Shown piece by piece: positions 44,630 through 54,184 of a DNA stretch of 64,000 nucleotides (the first letter of the stretch is position 1; each line of letters starts with the position of its first letter). Location of the stretch: assembly GCF_000178855.1 (NCBI RefSeq), contig NZ_ADVG01000005.1, positions 868,001 to 932,000 of the forward strand, written 5' to 3'. This stretch comes from Ktedonobacter racemifer DSM 44963. GTDB lineage: Bacteria > Chloroflexota > Ktedonobacteria > Ktedonobacterales > Ktedonobacteraceae. A program made the position numbers and the translations under genes. The notes under the pieces were generated by a model, which was given only the letters and a program-made list of their open reading frames with translations, had not been told where the DNA came from and did no database searches.

Positions 44630-45220
44630 CTAGCCGAGAAACTCGAAAACCTGGGCGCGTACCTTTCCCAAAATCCCAAGAGTATCGAGAATATCCGCGC
44701 CGACGCCGCCACCATCGCGCACTATTCCCAGCAGGATATGCTCGGTGCGAACGTAGGCACTTCCCTGACGCTCTGCTTCGTCCAGCGCAAGTGAGAGCAC
44801 CTTGCGAACTCGGGGCACGTAGTCAATTTCCTCCTTGGCAGGTTGGTCTCCACGCCCAATTTTCTTTTCAACGGCAGCACGGACAGGATCAAGTGTGACA
44901 CCCAATTTTTCCAGAGCCAGGGCTGCGAGGCCCTCTTGTTCGCGCAACAAACCTAATAATAGGTGCTCGGTCCCGATAAACTGGTGATTGAAGGACAGAG
45001 CCTCCTCGCGGGCGAGGAAGAGGACATGCTGAGCATGCTCATTGAAGCGGCTGAGATGTTTACTGGGTATCCATGTCGGCTGATAGCCCTGTAAAGCTTG
45101 AAACAGCAGTTGGTTGAGGACGCTGGTGATCGTGCGATCCTCCGTCTCGGCGATCTGCGCCAGTTGCTCATAGAAATGGACTGGAATTTCGATACGCTGA
45201 CGATCCTTACTGGATGGCAT
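44630..45220 (-). CDS. Clp N-terminal-domain protein with N-terminal RHH-like region
   Basis: A 196-residue protein. The first 55 residues (RIEIPVHFYEQLAQIAETED, ITSVLNQLLFQAL) look like a ribbon-helix-helix DNA-binding domain. Residues about 60-190 form a Clp_N double repeat (FNHQFIGTEHLLLGLLREQEG and AYVRTEHILLGIVRDGGG), the adaptor/substrate-binding module of ClpC/ClpA, but no AAA+ domain follows. It could be a DNA-bound protease-controlled regulator or a Clp adaptor. Inverted repeats upstream of the start may be its own operator. Confidence 0.8.
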   Translation of the reverse strand: MPSSKDRQRIEIPVHFYEQLAQIAETEDRTITSVLNQLLFQALQGYQPTWIPSKHLSRFNEHAQHVLFLAREEALSFNHQFIGTEHLLLGLLREQEGLAALALEKLGVTLDPVRAAVEKKIGRGDQPAKEEIDYVPRVRKVLSLALDEAERQGSAYVRTEHILLGIVRDGGGVGADILDTLGILGKVRAQVFEFLG

Positions 45221-45260
45221 ACAACGGCTCCTGTTTCTGTTCCCTTTTTTTGGGCAAATA

Positions 45261-45317
45261 TGATGGTATTTACGGTGGTATTTCTACTCTTGATGATACC
45301 ATGGTAAATACCACCAC
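45261..45317. promoter_or_regulatory. Candidate operator upstream of the Clp_N/RHH gene
   Basis: GGTGGTATTT (45274-45283) and its reverse complement AAATACCACC (45306-45315) face each other; additional TGGTATTTA and GATACCATGG elements lie within the same 55 bases. Clustered short repeats of this kind fit RHH-protein binding. Confidence 0.5.
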
Positions 45318-45507
45318 GTCAAAGGGAGGGGGTGAGCCTTTATCCGAAGCCAGTCCAATTGCCTCGCATTCCTGTGGGCAGATGCTCACAGCATACAAAG
45401 CAAGTGAGCTCACTCTTTTTGCAGATGGGCCTAGATAGTTGACGTTTAACAGATGCTCTCAAGAGGTGTCAAGTATCCTTTCGGTCATTTTCCATCGACT
45501 TATACAT

Positions 45508-46115
45508 CTACACGCTTTTGTGGAGAACTTCGTAGCGTACAAGGATGTTATCGGAATCCTCCCAACTGCGGACTTCGAGAAGCCGAAGCGACGCATCCGG
45601 CTTGCCCACGAAGGCAGGGACTCCTTCGCCTAAGACAATGTTGCCAATCATCAGATGGATCTCATCAACCAGATCATGCGCAAGCAAATCGTTCCAGAGG
45701 GTCCTGCTGCCTGTAATCAAAATATCTTTGTCTGTTTGGTGTTTGAGTTCGGCAATCTGCTGGTACGCGTCTGCACGCCTGATGATGCGGATACCGGGCC
45801 AGTTTCCAGTCAGTGTATCTGAGACGACGATGTTGTTGACGGACTTGCTCTCCTGTATGATCTAGTATGTATCTCCCTCTGTTCGTCCGTCCACTCATCA
45901 GAATCTGGATTCTCGGCGACCTTGGGTCAGTAACCGTGGAACAGCTCGTGGGAAACACGGCCCACAAGAAACGTGTCGGCTGTACGCAGCAGTTCGGCAT
46001 TATAGCCGTTGAAGGCACTGCCGCCCATCACTGGGTACATGACCGAGACATCGTTGCCTGGCCCTGTGTGATACCCATCCAGTGAGATGATGTTGTAGAC
46101 AATAATTTTCCCCAT
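45508..46115 (-). pseudogene. Dihydrofolate-reductase/RibD C-terminal-like gene, inactivated
   Basis: The first 62 codons from 46115 read MGKIIVYNIISLDGYHTGPG... to LFHGY and then hit TGA where the family has Trp. After a further frameshift near 45870 the frame of 45508-45720 resumes with the conserved middle and end (DILITGSRTLWNDLL, DEIHLMIGNIVLGEG). The nonsense codon plus frameshift indicate a dead gene. Intact homologues are small NADPH-dependent reductases of unclear substrate. Confidence 0.8.
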
Positions 46116-46369
46116 GCGATTTCGCCTTTTTTTTCATTGGCTCTTTGTAGGAACGAACCTCTTCACTATTCTCCTCATCTCTTCTTGCCGTGGTTAAAGA
46201 AACCGGACAAATGCTCAGAATCGACCATTAGGCACAGCCCCTACGCGATCAGGTGTTCCTCCCTCTCCATTTCCACCCCTAACGTTCCCTCTCAGCACCT
46301 TGCCCATTGCCTCTCTGGTATATTATCATTACCTATGTCAACGTAACATATCAGAAAGGAGGTGATGAC

Positions 46370-46612
46370 ATGCGCGTGATCGCGCACACCCAGAAGTGTA
46401 TTGCGGGCGGAAACTGTGTGCTCGCCTGCTCTGACGTTTTTGAGCAGCGAGACAGCGATGGCACTGTTCACGTTCTCAACGAGCGACCTTCCCTGGCGCT
46501 GCTGAAAAAAGTGCGACAGGCCGTGGATCTCTGTCCGGGTCAGGTCTTCAGCATCGAGGACGAAGCGAACGAATCAGAGCTCGTTGTTGTAGAAAATGAC
46601 CAGGCGGTCTGA
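46370..46612 (+). CDS. Small ferredoxin
   Basis: An 80-residue ferredoxin of the kind that serves bacterial P450s. MRVIAHTQKCIAGGNCVLACSD supplies three cluster Cys residues (split here as KCIAGGNCVLAC), and VDLCPGQVF the fourth, before an acidic C-terminus. The spacing fits a [3Fe-4S] or [4Fe-4S] single-cluster type. AGAAAGGAGGTGATGAC is a very strong ribosome site. It lies 115 bases before a cytochrome P450 gene on the same strand and is its likely electron donor. A ferredoxin reductase is not nearby. Confidence 0.88.
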   Translation: MRVIAHTQKCIAGGNCVLACSDVFEQRDSDGTVHVLNERPSLALLKKVRQAVDLCPGQVFSIEDEANESELVVVENDQAV

Positions 46613-46727
46613 TAAACGAAGGGCGCGGTATTCACTGCCGCCCGTGGAACTCGCTTGCGAAGATTCCCTCATTTCAGCGAGATAGTGATAAAAACAGGCA
46701 AATTCTAGATTGGAGCAGATAGTCATT

Positions 46728-47981
46728 ATGAGTAACGAACAGGACATAAACGTCCAGGTGCAGGATGTGCAGCAGGAAGCACCGCTCCATTTCCCGTTTC
46801 CGCTGGCCGATCATCGTCTGGAACTCCCCAAAGAGTATACGGAGTTGCAAGCAAAGTGCCCGGTAGCGCGTGTGAAGATGCCCTACGGCGGTGATGCGCT
46901 CCTGTTGACCCGCCATGCAGATATCACGAAGGCTGCAAACGATGCGCAGCGCTGTGGCACGATTCTCCGCTCAGACGGCGATGTGCCGCGTATGGAGGTC
47001 TCATCCCGTACACGCGAGGGTTCGCTCTTTACAGTGACGCCTGAGCGTCACAATCAGATTCGCCGCCTGGTTACGCAGGCCTTCACCGTTAAGCATGCCA
47101 ACGAGATGCGTCCAGGGGTGGTCACGCTGACCAATCGGCTGATCGATGAGATGGAGCGCAAGGGGCCGCCGGCGGACCTCTATGAGGACTATGCCATCAA
47201 AACGCCTATGGCTGTCATTTGCGAACTGCTGGGTATTCCCTATGAAGATGAGAGGCTCTTCCGCGAATGGGGACGCGATCTGCTCTCACGCACTGCCACC
47301 TCAGAAGAGCAGCAGGAGCGCTGGCAGAAAATGGTGCAGTATATTACGCCCCTGATCGAGAAAGAGCGGGCCAATCCGAGCAATACCGTCCTGGGTCTGC
47401 TGGTGAAGAACCACGAACAGGGCGATGGCGTGCTTACAGAGCAGGAGATGCTCTCGTTCGCGCTTGGATTGATCGCCGCCGGTTTTGAGACAACCAGCAC
47501 AAGCTTTACCAATTCCGCTTTTGTGCTGTTCCAACGCCCAGATCTGCTGGAACAGTTGAAAGCGCGCGTCGATGATGCAGAAGCAATGGCTTCCGCGATC
47601 GAGGAGATTCTGCGCGTCACCCTGCTGGGTGCAGGCGGTAGGCCGCGCATCGCTCGCGAGGAGGTCGAGTTCAGCGGCGTCCATGTCCCGCCGGGCGAAG
47701 TGCTGGTGCTGCCTTTTCATGTCGGCAATAGAGATCCATCGGTCTTCTCTGATCCAGACGTGGTGAATTTTGATCGCACGCCAAATCCCATCCTCAGCTT
47801 TGGCCGTGGTATCCATGCCTGCCTGGGTCAGCAGCTGGCGCGTATGGAGATGCAGGTGCTCTGGATGACGCTGCTCAAACGCCTACCGAATGTGCGCCTG
47901 GCGGTCGCTCCGTCTGAGGTGCCCTGGCGATCAGGCGATACAGCGACCACCGGTCCGGCTCATCTCCCGGTGGTCTGGTAG
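46728..47981 (+). CDS. Cytochrome P450
   Basis: A 417-residue soluble bacterial P450. GLIAAGFETTSTS is the I-helix oxygen-binding motif, EEILR the ExxR of helix K, and SFGRGIHACLGQQLAR the haem-binding loop with the Cys ligand. The size and layout fit class I bacterial P450s, fed by the adjacent ferredoxin. The ATG at 46728 is preceded by TTGGAG at a longish distance; TTG at 46710 is an alternative start. The substrate is unknown, and no biosynthetic cluster surrounds it. A PadR regulator follows. Confidence 0.93.
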   Translation: MSNEQDINVQVQDVQQEAPLHFPFPLADHRLELPKEYTELQAKCPVARVKMPYGGDALLLTRHADITKAANDAQRCGTILRSDGDVPRMEVSSRTREGSLFTVTPERHNQIRRLVTQAFTVKHANEMRPGVVTLTNRLIDEMERKGPPADLYEDYAIKTPMAVICELLGIPYEDERLFREWGRDLLSRTATSEEQQERWQKMVQYITPLIEKERANPSNTVLGLLVKNHEQGDGVLTEQEMLSFALGLIAAGFETTSTSFTNSAFVLFQRPDLLEQLKARVDDAEAMASAIEEILRVTLLGAGGRPRIAREEVEFSGVHVPPGEVLVLPFHVGNRDPSVFSDPDVVNFDRTPNPILSFGRGIHACLGQQLARMEMQVLWMTLLKRLPNVRLAVAPSEVPWRSGDTATTGPAHLPVVW

Positions 47982-48222
47982 TAGTTGCTCGCTTGTCCAT
48001 CTCTGATTTTCCTTTCTGCTCTTGAAAGAAAGTGTGGTAGAGGGGCTGAGGTTATGGTATAACATTCGGAAGTCGCATCGAAAGACTGCGCAAGCTTGCT
48101 ATGGGCTTACTTGCAGCCCTACAGATTTTGCTCATAGAATCGGGCAAAACGATCTCAACGCTCCAGAAAGGCTAGCGCAGTCTTTCTTGCTCTTTTGTGG
48201 AATATATCGGGGATGAACGTCT

Positions 48223-48756
48223 ATGCTTGCGGATATGCTTATACTTGCCGCGCTTCTTTCTCGCCCAATGCATGGATATGAGATAAAGAAGACGTACGAT
48301 CAGACATTGGGCGGACTGGTGACGCTGCACCATAATCAGCTCTATCCGGCGCTGCGGCGTTTTGAGGAGATGGGTGTGGTGCGGCGCGAAGCGATCGAGC
48401 AACAAGGAAAGCCCGATCGCCACATCTATCATTTGACAGACCATGGTCTGTCCGAACTGCGCGAGATGCTGCGCGACTTCCCACACGCAATCGCTCGCAA
48501 CGATATGGACTTCTATGTGCGTTTCGCCCTCTTCGGCTTCCTGGAGCCTGAGGATCGCGTGAAGATCCTGCAAACGCGTATACAGGCGCTCCAGTCCCTT
48601 GTCCTGGAAAAGGGACGATACCAGAAATATCTTGATTCCCCAATTGTGGGCAAAATACAGCCCTATGTCGAAAAATTGAATGCTTTCAATGATCAACGAA
48701 TACGTGCAGAACTTGAGTGGCTGGCGCGAATGATCGAACAGGTGCAGTTCCCTTAA
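48223..48756 (+). CDS. PadR-family transcriptional regulator
   Basis: A 177-residue regulator. The first 80 residues form a PadR winged helix: MLILAALLSRPMHGYEIKK, LYPALRRFEEMGVVRRE, YHLTDHGLSELRE. The C-terminal half is helical and ends in EWLARMIEQVQ, the Vir_reg/PadR_C dimerisation arm. It lies 241 bases after the P450 on the same strand. PadR proteins typically repress a neighbouring detoxification or efflux gene, so the ferredoxin/P450 pair is a candidate target. Confidence 0.87.
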   Translation: MLADMLILAALLSRPMHGYEIKKTYDQTLGGLVTLHHNQLYPALRRFEEMGVVRREAIEQQGKPDRHIYHLTDHGLSELREMLRDFPHAIARNDMDFYVRFALFGFLEPEDRVKILQTRIQALQSLVLEKGRYQKYLDSPIVGKIQPYVEKLNAFNDQRIRAELEWLARMIEQVQFP

Positions 48757-48866
48757 AGTTCATAACAGACTCGAGGTCGAACCTCCCTTTTCTGTGGTTC
48801 GTGGGACCATCCTCGTATCTAGCCAACCTGGGAGAGATTCTAGAAGATCATGGGCTCCTGCATGTT

Positions 48867-49865
48867 TTACCCCAGGCGACCCATCACTGGCAGGCTGATC
48901 CTCTTCTGTTGTGTGATATATGCCTCCAGCGCTTCAGGCAAAATAATGGGCATATCATAAGTGGGCTTGAGCTCCCACTCGGGATTGGTATACCCTCCAT
49001 AGGAGTCCAGTTCCCAGTCAGACCCCGCGACACGGTAGATCCGTTCCTGGTCAACCGGCTCATCTCCAACATAGAGCTGCCCGGCACGCATGCTTGCGCC
49101 ACTCAGGTGGAGAAGGCCTTGCGCATGTCCGCGCAGTGGACGGGGTCGCCTGGCAACCATTTCAGGGTCGAGGCCACGCTGGATAACGGCAGGCAATTGT
49201 GTACCAGTCATATCCACAACCCCAGGATTCCCAGGCGAGGGACAGGCTTCCCAGAGCTTTCCACGCGTTAGGGGTCCTGACGGAAGCGCTTCAATAAAGC
49301 TGGCACCAGATGTTATCAAAGCCACCTCGGCCCCCATTCGTTCACGCAGCATATCAGCCATAAGGTTTACCGTACTACACTCGCGCTCCTCTGAGAAGTC
49401 CAGTGGCTCCATGAGCTCACCGATGACTTCACTAAACACATGCGTAATATCCTCTTCAATCCGCCTGACCTCTGCCACGATCTCTGGCGCGGGTGGAATT
49501 TCCTCGCTGACGGGCTCGACGCGTACGCGCTCGACCGAGAGGCGTTCACCATCCCAGAGCAGATCAAGATAACCAAGATGCTGCGCGTAGCAGCCCGCCT
49601 GAGCAATCAGTACTTCACCAACACGCTCGCCTTCGGGTAGTAGGTCATGCGTATGTGCACCAATAATCAAGGGAACCACACCCTGTAGCTCGCTGGCGAG
49701 TTCGCGGTCGTTCTTCAATCCCATATGTGAGAGAAGGATCACCACGTTGGCTCCTTGCTCACGAAGCTGTCCCGCCAGTTCGCGCACAAGCGCTACTGCC
49801 GGTAACTCGAGCATGCCAAAATATTTTGTATAGCCGTTAAACATGTTCTCAGAGAGGCCGATCAC
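48867..49865 (-). pseudogene. 5'-nucleotidase/metallophosphatase, N-terminal half missing
   Basis: The 332 codons start in the middle of the metallophosphatase domain (NVVILLSHMG, IIGAHTHDLLPEG with the metal-binding His) and include the C-terminal nucleotide-binding domain (STVNLMADMLRERMGAEVAL, VYRVAGSDW-like end). The first half, with the DxH and GNHE metal ligands, is absent; upstream in the same frame a TAG occurs after eight codons. GTG at 49865 is the first possible start, but such a protein could not be active. It is the first sign of the decayed stretch. Confidence 0.75.
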
Positions 49866-49974
49866 ACTGATCCCTTTCCTGATTTGCTAGAGTATATCTC
49901 AGCTTTGCCGACTCTACCAAATCGGGGTAAGATCACCCGCTTGGTTTCTGTAAATTGGAAGCTGCAAAAAGAAA

Positions 49975-50000
49975 AGGGATCGCCTATCCTGGCGATCCCT
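49975..50000 (-). terminator. Terminator of the secreted-protein gene
   Basis: A 10-bp perfect stem (49975-49984 with 49991-50000), followed on the minus strand by TTTTCTTTTT, 21 bases after the stop. Confidence 0.85.
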
Positions 50001-50021
50001 CCAGGTACACTAAGATCCGTA

Positions 50022-51002
50022 TTAGGGATAGGAAATGACACACCCACCGGCGTTGTTATTAAACGCGTTACTCCAGAGCGACTGGACAGGAAATGTTCCT
50101 GTGCTCAAGGTAATGTTGGCTGAGGCCCCCTGACCGGAGCGAATCCAGGCACATTTGTCCCCGTTCTCGCTCCCACTGCCGTCGATCCAGCCAGTACTGG
50201 GATAGATATCGGTTTCAGTCTCGGCAAACTCATGACCACCGACAATGGTGATACCGTCGGTCAAGCCCGCGCTCCCCGAGTTCACGAAGTTGGCACCACA
50301 GCTCGCCCCCGCGTCAGTAATGTAGGGCATGTTGGTATAGGCAATATTGCCATAGCTCGAACTCGTCGAACTGTGCCAGGCGCAGTATTGGGTTCCAAAA
50401 CCACTCGCGTTATTGTGCGTCGCGGTATTGATCACATACTGAACCGTTTTATTGGAAGATGCAGTCGTATTGCCAAAATGCGCTGCTGCCTTGACCGCTT
50501 CACTGGCCAGTTGCGACTGACTGGGTTTAGAGGGAGCCGCAGATGCATTGTCATACCAGATGCCGGCGAATACGCCGGTGGGGTTTGTGGCATGTGTGCC
50601 CGATGAGCCACAGGTAATCGTGCCGGAGGAAACGCCTTCACAGTATTGCGTCACCGAGTTGTTCCAACTTGAGCCACCTACGCCTTTAAAGAAATTCTGC
50701 TGAATGGCCGCCTCACCAGATGGATCGTTGTTGTTCCATTGCGATCCCCAGTAGATCAGATACACCTTGTCCGCTCCGGTTTCCACGCCCACGCCGCCTG
50801 TGCCGCCATGGTAGCTCAGATTATTGCTCCCGGCGCAATTGCGACAGGCGGCGGCAGTGTTTTTCACTCGCATGCTGCGTATGGAGTGAAGGACTTCACT
50901 GTTTGAGCTTGCGTGAGCAGAACTCGTAGAGCTAGCGAGGGAGATCGAGATGGAGAGCGCGAAGGCCAGCGTGGCCGCCATGAGTAAATAGATACGCTTC
51001 AA
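50022..51002 (-). CDS. Secreted protein with HEFAE protease-like motif
   Basis: A 326-residue exported protein. Residues 1-31 are a Sec signal peptide ending near AHASS. The mature part is rich in Gly, Ser, Asn and contains six or more Cys that could form disulfides. IVGGHEFAETETDIYP resembles the zinc site of metallopeptidases (His-Glu followed by Glu and Asp), though not the classical HExxH. A peptidase role is possible but unproven; similar secreted proteins occur in actinomycetes and fungi. It has its own terminator and is the only intact gene in the first part of the decayed stretch. Confidence 0.7.
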   Translation of the reverse strand: MKRIYLLMAATLAFALSISISLASSTSSAHASSNSEVLHSIRSMRVKNTAAACRNCAGSNNLSYHGGTGGVGVETGADKVYLIYWGSQWNNNDPSGEAAIQQNFFKGVGGSSWNNSVTQYCEGVSSGTITCGSSGTHATNPTGVFAGIWYDNASAAPSKPSQSQLASEAVKAAAHFGNTTASSNKTVQYVINTATHNNASGFGTQYCAWHSSTSSSYGNIAYTNMPYITDAGASCGANFVNSGSAGLTDGITIVGGHEFAETETDIYPSTGWIDGSGSENGDKCAWIRSGQGASANITLSTGTFPVQSLWSNAFNNNAGGCVISYP

Positions 51003-52089
51003 TGTTGTACTTCTCCTCTTTTTAGGGGCGAGTCAGGCGAATGCCGTTGTATTCGCCTTTATTTAGATAAGTATAAATATATCGATTCACTGATACTTTC
51101 TTGCGATTTCACGTGAACAATCCTCTGAAAAGACAGAGCAAAAGACTTGCCGCTGCTCAAACGGTACGAAAGCAGCATGCCATTTGCGTGCAGTTTAGGG
51201 TCTCTTCTCTAAGGAAGCTTCTCCGATTCTTATGTAAGACCTCTCAGGCTTGCCCGTCCACCTTAAAACGAGGCATAGCAACAGATGCTGTGTTGAGGAT
51301 CTATAGCAGGTGGCCTGCGCACGCGTAACGCGCTTTGCACGCTCGCCTACGGGTGATGCTTCAAGGTGTTCAATAAGTATCTCTTCCATGGCGGTGGCGA
51401 GCGCGGCGACCGCTGAGTACTCGAAGGAGAGGCGCAAAGGGATCTCGAAGCCAAGCATTTTAGCAATGAGCAAAGGGGCGCCACCCAAACTGAAAGGTGG
51501 CTACCACATCGGCTACATCCTGACCAGGATGGTTGGTCGGATGATGTATGAACTGATCAACCATCTGCTTCAGAGCTGTAGAGATCTGCACTGAGAGCAA
51601 GAGCAGATGAGGAACAGAATTCAGACTCTGCTCGCGGTGAGAGCGGGAAACCTCTTTGACTTCTCCACCGCTTTGCATCATATGCATAGGCAGCGTGATG
51701 CGGAGCTTGATAATGCGCGGGTACTTATCATCGGCCATATTTTGCTTGGACCAGGCAATTCGTTAAGCCTCAGAGATGACTGCTCCTTGCTTAAGGATGA
51801 CCAGGGCCTTGACCTCTTCGCCCTCGCACTCTGATCCCTTGAAGTGGATTATATCCGCGTCTACCTGCATACCCTGCGCCTCAAGTTGGAAGACGACCCC
51901 AGGCATCCTACGTATCTCGAAACGATCACGGGAGTAGGATATCGGTTCCGCCAGCCATGCATTCCCATTTTTTGGGTTGATCCAATATGGAAGAATCTAC
52001 AGCACGCCAGATTATTTGTTCGCATTTGCCATACTATAAACTATCGTGACTTATCAGTCATATTAGAGAATTCTGTTTATTTTTCCCTG
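51003..52089. other. Decayed stretch with gene fragments
   Basis: No intact gene is seen in these 1.1 kb. On the minus strand about 51350-51500 reads FSLGGAPLL...EIPLRLSFEYSAVAAL, like a degenerate peptide-synthetase carrier domain in which the phosphopantetheine Ser region GGHSL has become GGAPL. On the plus strand 51841-51960 is the tail of an OmpR-type regulator (listed separately). Confidence 0.5.
51841..51960 (+). pseudogene. Fragment of an OmpR/KdpE-type response regulator
   Basis: About 40 codons read VDYIRVYLHTLRLKLEDDP followed by ETITGVGYRFRQP, the recognition helix and C-terminal hairpin of the OmpR winged-helix domain. The receiver domain and the start are absent. Confidence 0.7.
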
Positions 52090-52751
52090 TTAATAGGAGA
52101 AGGCGAGGGGTGAGAGCGTCCCTTCACCAATATTCCAGGCCTCCAGGCGCTGAATTTCGCCACCATTGAGCGTCATAGGTGTTGTTGAGTCAATTTGGAT
52201 ATGCGAGAGAATAAAGAGCGCGACATTGGGATAAAAATTTTGCGCATGCGTCACTTCGTTTGCTGTGAGCGAAATTTGTGTTCCGTCCGAGGTCGTTCCT
52301 TTGACCTCGACGTGAAGTTCCTTTCCAGTTGCCGAGGTGCAAAGCAAATCATAGGAATGAGTGACAGAAACATCGAAGACGCTCCACCCCTGTTTTTCAT
52401 AAAAGGCCTTTGCGATCTCCATCGCGTACTGTTCGATAGCTCGACGGAGATCGGCATCGAGGACATATCCCTGTCCCAAACGTCTTTTTTCTGCGTATTC
52501 TGTGATGGCACGTTCAACGCCGGCTATTTAGGAGTGCTTCCAGGCCACCCTCCAACAATTTCCATAAGCGTGTCCCATTGATCAGGAGTGACGTGAAATA
52601 TCGATCCACCTGTGGCGCGAGCGACCTTCAGTTCCTTCAAAAGAGGGACACCTGTATGGGGTATCATTGCACTTGGTGGCTGGCACTGCTGAACGAGGGT
52701 TGCTACCCGTCGCGCGCCTCCATACGGGGCACCATCAATATCCAACCCCAC
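52090..52751 (-). pseudogene. DUF3883-type (nuclease-like) protein, probably frameshifted
   Basis: The 3' part (52479 to 52090) encodes AKAFYEKQGW, THSYDLLC and HVEVKGTTSDG, the YD...EVKGT pattern of DUF3883, related to PD-(D/E)xK nucleases and found at the end of restriction and defence proteins. The only start in that frame is TTG at 52479, but coherent sequence continues upstream (ITEYAEKRRLGQGY) to a stop at about 52528. A second frame, 52751-52524, carries SIFHVTPDQWDTLMEIVGGW and may be the displaced N-terminal part. I read this as one broken gene; a short intact gene is the alternative. Confidence 0.55.
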
Positions 52752-52817
52752 AGAACATCACCTCTAGCCGTTTACTTTGCAGAAGACTCCACATGTGTGC
52801 AGGAAAGGATTTCGCCG

Positions 52818-54125
52818 ATGAGTTATTCGGGACCACCACCATATCCCGGTCCGGGGCCGCAGCAACCGGGACCATACAACCCCAATGCTTACCCTAATCC
52901 CGGCAACCCACAACAACCAGACCCTTCATATCCTGGTTCTCCTGGCCTCAACGCGTTCTATGCCTGGACGCACGCACCGCAGCCAGATCGGGGCAAGCGC
53001 AGGAAAGTGCGTTTCACCTTCAAAGAGGCCGTCATCGGGCTGATCTTTCTGGGAGTGCTCCTCTACATGGTGTATGGATACATTCTCGCCACCATTCACC
53101 TCTGGGGGCCGAGTCACGCCTCCTATGCTTCGCAGTATGTGAACTATCGCGGCCAATCTATCGACATCTTCGCCGCCGCCCTCTCACCCGATGGCAAGTA
53201 TGTGGCGTCGGGGGGCGCGGACAAGACCGTTCAGGTATGGGACGCTCACAGCGCGCAACTCCTCTATACCTATCGCGGGCATACTGAGTTTATCCAGGCC
53301 ATTGCCTGGTCGCCCGATAGCAAATATATCGCTTCCGGTGGACAGGATAAGACCGTGCACGTCTGGTCTGCTGAGCCGGGAAAGATGGGGCAACGCGTGC
53401 TGACCTACCGCGAGAGTCCCTGGATTATCTCATCCATCGCCTGGTCGCCTGATGGACAGTACATCGTCTCCGCCGATACAGCGAGTACCAAGACCGAAGT
53501 CCAGATCTGGCGCGCGCTGACTGGCGAGCGCATCACGACCTATACAGGTCATCAGGACGGCGTGCTCTCCGTAGCCTGGTCGCCGCAAGGGAACCGCATA
53601 GCCACCGCGGGCAACGATGGGATGGTGCAGATCTTGGATGCACTGAGCGGGCAGCAAGTCGCACGCTTCCAGTATCCGCTCGACAACGGGAAGCCTTCCT
53701 TCGTCACCTCTGTCTCCTGGTCACCGGACAGCAAGCGCGTGGCCTCGGCAGGAGGAGACGGCTATGTCCACATCTGGGATGTCGACGCGGGACGCGAGGT
53801 GCTCAAGACCAACGTTCATCTCTCGTATAAGGAGGACTTTGAAGACAGGTTGAGACCGGAGAACCATAAAGGGGTTAAGCCACCGCCGGTCACTACGAGA
53901 GCAGTCTCCTGGTCCCATGATGGCAAGCGCATTGTATCAGCAGACAATCGTGGTGCTACGCTGGTCTGGGATGCCAACGACGGTCACCTCTTGCTCTACA
54001 CCGATGGCCGTGAAGCCCCACCTGGTCGTGTCTACACCAGCGTGACTCAGGCTGCCTGGTCTCAGGATGACCGCCACATCCTTATCACCACCGTCGATGT
54101 CGTCGTCAACTGGCAACTTCCATAA
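52818..54125 (+). CDS. Single-pass membrane WD40-repeat protein
   Basis: A 435-residue protein. A Pro/Gly/Asn/Tyr-rich head of about 60 residues precedes one membrane helix (about 75-95) and a WD40 propeller from about residue 115. Blades are marked by SPDGKYVASGGADKTVQVWD, GHTEFIQAIAWSPDSKYIAS, GHQDGVLSVAWS and similar; seven repeats are visible. AGGAAAGGA precedes the ATG at 52818; the longer frame from 52578 is not protein-like. The repeats resemble those of the WD40 gene at 35.7 kb. It is probably a scaffold or sensor at the cell surface. Confidence 0.85.
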   Translation: MSYSGPPPYPGPGPQQPGPYNPNAYPNPGNPQQPDPSYPGSPGLNAFYAWTHAPQPDRGKRRKVRFTFKEAVIGLIFLGVLLYMVYGYILATIHLWGPSHASYASQYVNYRGQSIDIFAAALSPDGKYVASGGADKTVQVWDAHSAQLLYTYRGHTEFIQAIAWSPDSKYIASGGQDKTVHVWSAEPGKMGQRVLTYRESPWIISSIAWSPDGQYIVSADTASTKTEVQIWRALTGERITTYTGHQDGVLSVAWSPQGNRIATAGNDGMVQILDALSGQQVARFQYPLDNGKPSFVTSVSWSPDSKRVASAGGDGYVHIWDVDAGREVLKTNVHLSYKEDFEDRLRPENHKGVKPPPVTTRAVSWSHDGKRIVSADNRGATLVWDANDGHLLLYTDGREAPPGRVYTSVTQAAWSQDDRHILITTVDVVVNWQLP

Positions 54126-54184
54126 CGGGGGGAGACACAGACCCCCTTTCGGTAGCGACGGGTCGTAGCGGTATGTACCCAGCA

